Shown here: positions 7,353 to 10,775 of the stretch, one piece after another
Position numbering within the stretch: position 1 is the first letter of the stretch
Layout of the letters: each line of letters opens with the position of its first letter
Assembly: GCA_903970315.1 (NCBI GenBank)
Contig: CAJCIJ010000241.1
Coordinates: 1-10,775 of the forward strand
Direction of reading: 5' to 3'
Origin: Actinomycetota bacterium
Lineage (GTDB): Bacteria; Actinomycetota; Thermoleophilia; Solirubrobacterales; Solirubrobacteraceae
Length of the DNA: 10,775 bases
The notes under the pieces: model-generated
What the model saw: the letters and a program-made list of their open reading frames with translations, nothing else
What the model was told of the DNA's origin: nothing
Databases searched by the model: none
Made by a program: the position numbers and the translations under genes

Positions 7353-8485
7353 GATGGGCTGGGCGCGTGTTGGAGTGACTCGATCTGGGCGACGGTCAAG
7401 GCGCGCACGTCGGTTGCACTGCCGCGGCCGTTGCCACCGGGGGCCGCGGCCGGCGACCCTGTCGGGGTGACCGATCCTCCCGCCCCTTGGCCCAACGCGG
7501 CGTACCAAGCCACCGTGGCCCGCAGCGCGGCGTCCAAGTCGACAGGCGGGCGCCAGCCCAACCGCCCACGGGCCTTGGAGGAATCAAGCTTCAGGTAGCG
7601 CGCCTCGTGCGGGTGCGGGCCATCGTCGTGGGTCCAAGCGAGCTCCCCGGGCCAGAGCTCGGCCACGCGCTCCACAAGCCAGCCTGCCGATCGGGCGTCG
7701 CTCTCCGGCGGTCCGAAGTTCCACGCTCCCACATACTCGGCCGATTGCGCCAGCGACTGCGCAAGCACCAAATAGCCGCTGACCGGGTTCAGCACGTGTT
7801 GCCATGGGCGGATCGAGTTCGGATTGCGGACGCGCGCCGGCGTACCGGTGATTGCTGCACGCATCAGGTCGGGCACGAGCCTGTCCTCACCCCAATCGCC
7901 GCCGCCGATCACATTGCCCGCGCGGGCCGACGAAACACGAGTCCCGTCGGGATCCGAGAAAAACGACCGTGTGTACGCGGCTGTCACCAACTCGGCGCAC
8001 CCCTTGGAGCTGGAGTAGGGGTCATACCCGCCAACGGGCTCATTCTCGCGGTAGCCCCATTCCCACTCCCGGTTCTCGTAGCACTTGTCTGACGTGACGT
8101 TGACGACGGCGCTCACGCCCCCCACCAACCGGACTGCATCGAGCACGTTGACCGTGCCCATGACATTCGTCTCGTACGTCTCCCTGGGCGCGCTGAAGGA
8201 ACGGCGCACGAGCGCTTGGGCGGCCATGTGGATCACGATCTCCGGAGCGGCCGAGCGCACCGCGGCAACCACTGCCTCGTGGTCGCGCACGTCACCGGTG
8301 AGGTCCTGCAGGCCCTCGCCCACGCGCGCCAGCTCATATAGCGACGGCTGGCTCTGTGCGCCGAGCGAGAAACCCACCACGTCGGCGCCGAGAGACTGCA
8401 ACCAGAGCGCCATCCAAGCCCCCTTGAAGCCGGTGTGACCGGTCAGCAGCACCCGTTTGCCCGACCAGAACGCGGGATCGACCAC
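7349..8485 (-). CDS. rfbG: CDP-glucose 4,6-dehydratase
   Basis: A 378-residue extended SDR converting CDP-D-glucose to CDP-4-keto-6-deoxy-D-glucose, the committed step for CDP-linked deoxysugars. The opening DPAFWSGKRVLLTGHTGFKGAWM (3-25) is highly typical of RfbG, with the GxxGxxG loop at 16-22. Also visible: HMAAQALVRRSF (86-97), VTSDKCYEN (130-138, catalytic Thr/Ser-Asp-Lys region), Tyr157-x3-Lys161, RAGNVIGGGDW (188-198) and RPWQHVLNP (226-234). GTG 8485 is chosen: GGGAG lies 5 nt upstream, the gap to the rfbF stop is 2 nt, and homology begins at once; the upstream GTG at 8497 would overlap rfbF. Oddity: between VAWYAALGQG and the family-like C-terminus VRALTVAQIESL there is a Gly/Pro/Ala/Thr-rich stretch (about 335-358) not usual for this family. 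The stop overlaps the methyltransferase start by 4 nt. Confidence 0.95.
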   Translation of the reverse strand: MVDPAFWSGKRVLLTGHTGFKGAWMALWLQSLGADVVGFSLGAQSQPSLYELARVGEGLQDLTGDVRDHEAVVAAVRSAAPEIVIHMAAQALVRRSFSAPRETYETNVMGTVNVLDAVRLVGGVSAVVNVTSDKCYENREWEWGYRENEPVGGYDPYSSSKGCAELVTAAYTRSFFSDPDGTRVSSARAGNVIGGGDWGEDRLVPDLMRAAITGTPARVRNPNSIRPWQHVLNPVSGYLVLAQSLAQSAEYVGAWNFGPPESDARSAGWLVERVAELWPGELAWTHDDGPHPHEARYLKLDSSKARGRLGWRPPVDLDAALRATVAWYAALGQGAGGSVTPTGSPAAAPGGNGRGSATDVRALTVAQIESLQHAPSPS

Positions 8486-8487
8486 GT

Positions 8488-9258
8488 TTACTCCCACGTG
8501 CGCCACGGCGCCCTTCCCGTTCCCCACAGCTCCTCGAGGTGGTTGCGATCGCGCAGCGTGTCCATGGCCTCCCAGAACCCCTCGTGACGGTAGGACGAGA
8601 GCTGCCCGTCGTCGGCGAGCGAGCGCATCGGCTCCTGCTCCCACACCGTCGCATCGTCGGTGAGGTAGCGGCTGACGCCCGGCGACAGCACGAAGAAGCC
8701 CCCATTCATCCAGGACCCGTCCCCGCGAGGCTTCTCGCGAAAGCGCCGTACGTGTGTGGCGTCCACCTCCATGGCCCCAAACCGGCCCGGTGGCTGCACC
8801 GCGGTCACCGTCGCCAGAGTCCCCTGCGTACGGTGGAATCCGATCAGAGCCGTGATGTCTAGGTCAGCGACGCCGTCACCGTAGGTCATGCAGAAATCCT
8901 GGTCGTCGACAAACGGCAGGATCCGCCGCAGGCGGCCGCCGGTCATGGTGTGCTCCCCGGTGTCCACCAGCGTGACGCGCCACGGCTCGGTCGCCGAGCG
9001 GTGCATCTCCATGGCGCCACTGGCGAGGTCGAATGACACGTCGGAAGTGTGCAGGTGGTAGTTGGCGAAGTACTCCTTGATCATGTAGCCCTTGTAGCCC
9101 AGGCAGATCACGAAGTCCTCGATGCCGTGAGCCGCGTAGAGCTTCATGATGTGCCAGAGGATCGGCTTGCCCCCAATCTCGACCATGGGCTTGGGACGGG
9201 AAGCCGTTTCCTCGCTCAGGCGCGAGCCGAACCCGCCCGCCAAGATGACCGCCTTCAT
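8488..9258 (-). CDS. rfbF: Glucose-1-phosphate cytidylyltransferase
   Basis: A 256-residue nucleotidyltransferase making CDP-glucose from CTP and glucose 1-phosphate; it feeds RfbG, encoded 2 nt downstream. MKAVILAGGFGSRLSEET (1-18) is the signature nucleotide-binding loop, and the SEET ending is characteristic of the cytidylyltransferase subfamily rather than thymidylyl- or uridylyltransferases. Further matches: RPKPMVEIGGKPILWHIMK (21-39), ICLGYKGYMIKEYF (51-64), CMTYGDGVADLD (123-134, metal-binding Asp), RFREKP (172-177), NGGFFVL (185-191) and VWEQEPM (205-211). Length agrees with the family. ATG 9258 is unambiguous from homology, but no Shine-Dalgarno sequence precedes it (the 12 nt upstream are TCTCCTGCACCT on the coding strand); a TANNNT box 9 nt upstream could drive a leaderless message. 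Confidence 0.96.
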   Translation of the reverse strand: MKAVILAGGFGSRLSEETASRPKPMVEIGGKPILWHIMKLYAAHGIEDFVICLGYKGYMIKEYFANYHLHTSDVSFDLASGAMEMHRSATEPWRVTLVDTGEHTMTGGRLRRILPFVDDQDFCMTYGDGVADLDITALIGFHRTQGTLATVTAVQPPGRFGAMEVDATHVRRFREKPRGDGSWMNGGFFVLSPGVSRYLTDDATVWEQEPMRSLADDGQLSSYRHEGFWEAMDTLRDRNHLEELWGTGRAPWRTWE

Positions 9259-9267
9259 AGGTGCAGG

Positions 9268-9273
9268 AGACTA
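9268..9273 (-). promoter_or_regulatory. Candidate -10 box for a leaderless rfbF transcript
   Basis: On the minus strand TAGTCT, a TANNNT-type -10 element, ends 9 nt before the rfbF ATG, about where transcription would start at or next to the start codon. It coincides with the absence of a ribosome site and with the widest gap in the minus-strand train (109 nt). No convincing -35 hexamer is seen 16-19 nt upstream, so this is tentative. Confidence 0.25.
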
Positions 9274-9278
9274 GCCAG

Positions 9279-9357
9279 GACAGGCGACGCGGGAGTTGGC
9301 GCTGGTTGAGGTGCCTGTCGACGGCCTGCCCGCTCTCCTTCGCAGCAACGGGCCGTC
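9279..9357 (-). repeat. Two abutting inverted repeats in the rfbF upstream region
   Basis: In transcript order, GACGGCC (9357-9351) pairs with GGCCGTC (9326-9320) across a 24-nt loop; then, with no spacer, GACAGGC (9319-9313) pairs with GCCTGTC (9285-9279) across a 27-nt loop. Both stems are perfect 7-bp matches. The first loop contains AAGGAG. No U-run follows either stem, so neither is a standard intrinsic terminator. They may form tandem hairpins in the RNA between the GMD paralogue and rfbF, giving processing or attenuation; chance pairing in GC-rich DNA is a real alternative. Confidence 0.35.
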
Positions 9358-9367
9358 ACGGAGGCTG

Positions 9368-10354
9368 TCACGGCGCCGCCGGCGATCGCAGTGCCGCCAG
9401 GTCAGCGTCAACCATCCGACTGACCAGCTGCCCGAACGAGAGCGTGGCAGACCAACCCAGCCGCTCGCGCGCCCGTGTCGGGTCTCCCACCGGCGGCGTT
9501 GGCTCAGGGGGCCTCCGCAGGCTTTCGTCAACCGCGATGTGGCTGGCCGCATCCAGACCGAGGTGGCCGAACGCCGTCTCGGCCAGCTGCCGGACGGTGT
9601 GGCCTGTGCCGCTCGCGAGCACGTAGTCATCGGGCTCGGCCTGCTGGAGCATCAACCACGCGCCATGCATGATGTCGCCCGCAAAGGACCAGTCCCGTAC
9701 GGCATCGAGGTCCCCAAGCTCCACCGTGTGGGCGAGGCCGAGGCTGACCTCTGCCGCGGCCATGGCCACCTTTCGTGGAACAAAGTACTCGGGGCGGCGC
9801 TCGGACTCGTGGTTGTAAAGGATGCCAGAGCACGCAAACAGGCCTGCATGAACGCGCAACTGGCCCACAAGCTGATGTGCTGCAAGCTTCGCCGTCGCAT
9901 ATGGGGTCTGGGGCCGAAACGGAGTGGCCTCACTCTGCGGGCTCTCCGGCGTCGCGCCGAACATGGCTCCGGAAGTCGCAATGAACGCCCTGGTGTTCGG
10001 GCTGTGGTCGCGCACCGCTTCCAGCAGCGCAGCAGTGGCGCCGGCGATCGCCGCCACGGTCTGTGCAGGGGCGCGCCAGGAGTCAGGCACAAACGACGGC
10101 GCCGCCAGATGGTAGAGCTCGTCCGGCGACAGCTGCGCGACCGCGTCGCGCAGGCTGGCAGGCTCGAGCAGGTCGCCGCCGAGCAGCTCAATTCGACCAC
10201 GTAGGTGCTCCGAGGAACCCAGGGGGTCGTTGGGCGAGCCCCGCACCAGGCCAACTACCTCATACCCCTTGTCGAGTAGCAGCTCCGCCAGAAACGAGCC
10301 GTCCTGGCCACTGATGCCCGTGACCAGGGCGCGGCGACTGCTGTGCCCGTCCAC
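9368..10354 (-). CDS. GDP-mannose 4,6-dehydratase paralogue with altered active site (possible GDP-4-keto-6-deoxysugar reductase/epimerase)
   Basis: A 328-residue extended SDR clearly related to GMD: TGISGQDGSFLAELLLDKGYEVVGLVR (12-38), catalytic Tyr152-x3-Lys156 (YATAK), GILYNHESERRPEYFVPRKV (177-196), and a C-terminal GDP-sugar domain alignable with the gmd fragment encoded just upstream. But where GMD has STSELYG, with catalytic Thr and Glu, this protein has TSGAMFG (127-133): Thr is Ser128 and the Glu is Ala130. Also GNLDA.RDWG.AKDYV has become GDLDAVRDWSFAGDIM (213-228), and RPAEVD.L.GD has become RPPEPTPPVGD (281-291). Loss of the Glu base argues against simple 4,6-dehydration; a 4-keto reductase (Rmd role) or epimerase on GDP-4-keto-6-deoxymannose is the best guess from context. 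GTG 10354 starts 2 nt after the gmd stop, implying one transcript. Confidence 0.85.
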   Translation of the reverse strand: MDGHSSRRALVTGISGQDGSFLAELLLDKGYEVVGLVRGSPNDPLGSSEHLRGRIELLGGDLLEPASLRDAVAQLSPDELYHLAAPSFVPDSWRAPAQTVAAIAGATAALLEAVRDHSPNTRAFIATSGAMFGATPESPQSEATPFRPQTPYATAKLAAHQLVGQLRVHAGLFACSGILYNHESERRPEYFVPRKVAMAAAEVSLGLAHTVELGDLDAVRDWSFAGDIMHGAWLMLQQAEPDDYVLASGTGHTVRQLAETAFGHLGLDAASHIAVDESLRRPPEPTPPVGDPTRARERLGWSATLSFGQLVSRMVDADLAALRSPAAP

Positions 10355-10356
10355 AA

Positions 10357-10775
10357 CTACCGCCGGCCGCTGCCTCCGCCGAGCAGCTCGTAGTCGGCGT
10401 CGACCATCAGGCGGATCAGCTCCTCAAAGCTCGTGCTCGGCTCCCAGCCGAGGTCGGCCTTTGCTTTGGAAGCATCGCCGATCAGATGGTCCACCTCGGC
10501 CGGTCGCTGCAGCGATGCGTCGATGACCACGTGGTCATCGATGGCGACGGCGGCCTGATCGAAGGCGATCTCGAGGCACTCGCGTACCGAGTGCGCCTCG
10601 CCTGTGGCGATCACGTAGTCCCGTGGATCCTCGTGCTGGAGCATGAGCCACATAGCCTCGACGTAGTCCTTGGCGTACCCCCAGTCGCGTTCTGCGTCGA
10701 GGTTGCCCAGGTGGAGCTTGTCGGCCAAGCCGAGCTTGATCGCGGCCGCATGCCACGTGATCTTGCGTGTCACGA
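10357..10775 (-). CDS. gmd: GDP-mannose 4,6-dehydratase, C-terminal fragment (5' end beyond window)
   Basis: The last 138-139 residues of a GMD, which makes GDP-4-keto-6-deoxy-D-mannose, precursor of GDP-rhamnose, GDP-fucose and related sugars. The frame is open to the right edge; the first whole codons read VTRKIT, matching the FVTRKIT segment in mid-GMD, so the GTG at 10773 is internal and the start lies outside. Orthodox GMD features are kept: [39 protein letters not shown], and [21 protein letters not shown], covering substrate- and GDP-binding segments. The catalytic Thr/Glu/Tyr/Lys region is not in the window. TAG at 10359-10357 is followed after 2 nt by the GTG of the diverged paralogue, so the two form a tandem pair probably arising by duplication. 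Confidence 0.92.
   Translation of the reverse strand, partial: VTRKITWHAAAIKLGLADKLHLGNLDAERDWGYAKDYVEAMWLMLQHEDPRDYVIATGEAHSVRECLEIAFDQAAVAIDDHVVIDASLQRPAEVDHLIGDASKAKADLGWEPSTSFEELIRLMVDADYELLGGGSGRR

Noticed and set aside
7353..7508. Longer methyltransferase start at 7508
   Set aside because: The added 52 residues are Arg-rich and lie in rfbG; the GTGA overlap at 7349-7352 is the natural start.
8486..8644. Longer rfbG start at 8644
   Set aside because: It would overlap rfbF by over 150 nt and adds an Arg/Gly-rich leader with no homology; GTG 8485 has a ribosome site and correct spacing.
9271..9630. 119-codon minus-strand frame covering the rfbF upstream gap
   Set aside because: Mostly out of frame with and overlapping the GMD paralogue; no protein motif, so the gap is treated as non-coding.
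9296..10204. 302-codon plus-strand frame
   Set aside because: Antisense to the GMD paralogue and without domain motifs.
1..10775. RNA genes, CRISPR arrays, insertion sequences, attachment sites or phage genes
   Set aside because: No tRNA-like cloverleaf, spaced direct repeats, transposase or integrase motifs were recognised on either strand.

Overview
This is a GC-rich window. GTG start codons are common, genes are packed tightly, and long spurious antisense ORFs run opposite the real genes. The codon style suggests a high-GC bacterium, plausibly an actinobacterium in the broad sense, but nothing here fixes the taxon. I see no rRNA, tRNA, insertion sequence, CRISPR array or phage gene. The content is one coherent cell-surface or exported polysaccharide locus, cut at both edges.

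Layout: two plus-strand glycosyltransferase genes on the left (a GT4 gene cut by the left edge, then a GT2 gene) run toward a long minus-strand gene train covering the rest of the window. In transcription order (right to left) the train is: a gmd 3' fragment cut by the right edge; a diverged GMD paralogue; a 109-bp gap; rfbF; rfbG; a TylC3/NovU-type sugar C-methyltransferase; an RmlC-family epimerase; a Wzx-type flippase; an extended-SDR probable 4-ketoreductase; and a glycosyltransferase-like protein of uncertain family. The last minus-strand gene overlaps the 3' end of the GT2 gene tail to tail by 55 bp. Several minus-strand junctions are very tight (2-nt gaps, one 4-nt GTGA overlap), as in an operon.

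Working together: RfbF and RfbG should make CDP-4-keto-6-deoxyglucose. The methyltransferase, epimerase and SDR reductase are the three activities that would convert it to a C-methyl-branched 6-deoxyhexose. The set corresponds step for step to the dTDP-noviose enzymes NovV/T/U/W/S, but starts from CDP-glucose. A second nucleotide-sugar branch (GMD plus a GMD paralogue that has lost the conserved catalytic Glu) points to a GDP-6-deoxyhexose, possibly GDP-rhamnose. The glycosyltransferases would assemble the glycan and the flippase would export the lipid-linked unit.

Most worth a second look: the CDP-linked branched-sugar cassette, the altered GMD paralogue, a perfect 20-bp palindrome just upstream of the SDR start codon, two abutting inverted repeats in the rfbF leader, a 24-residue low-complexity insert in RfbG, and an 8-G tract at the start of the flippase gene.
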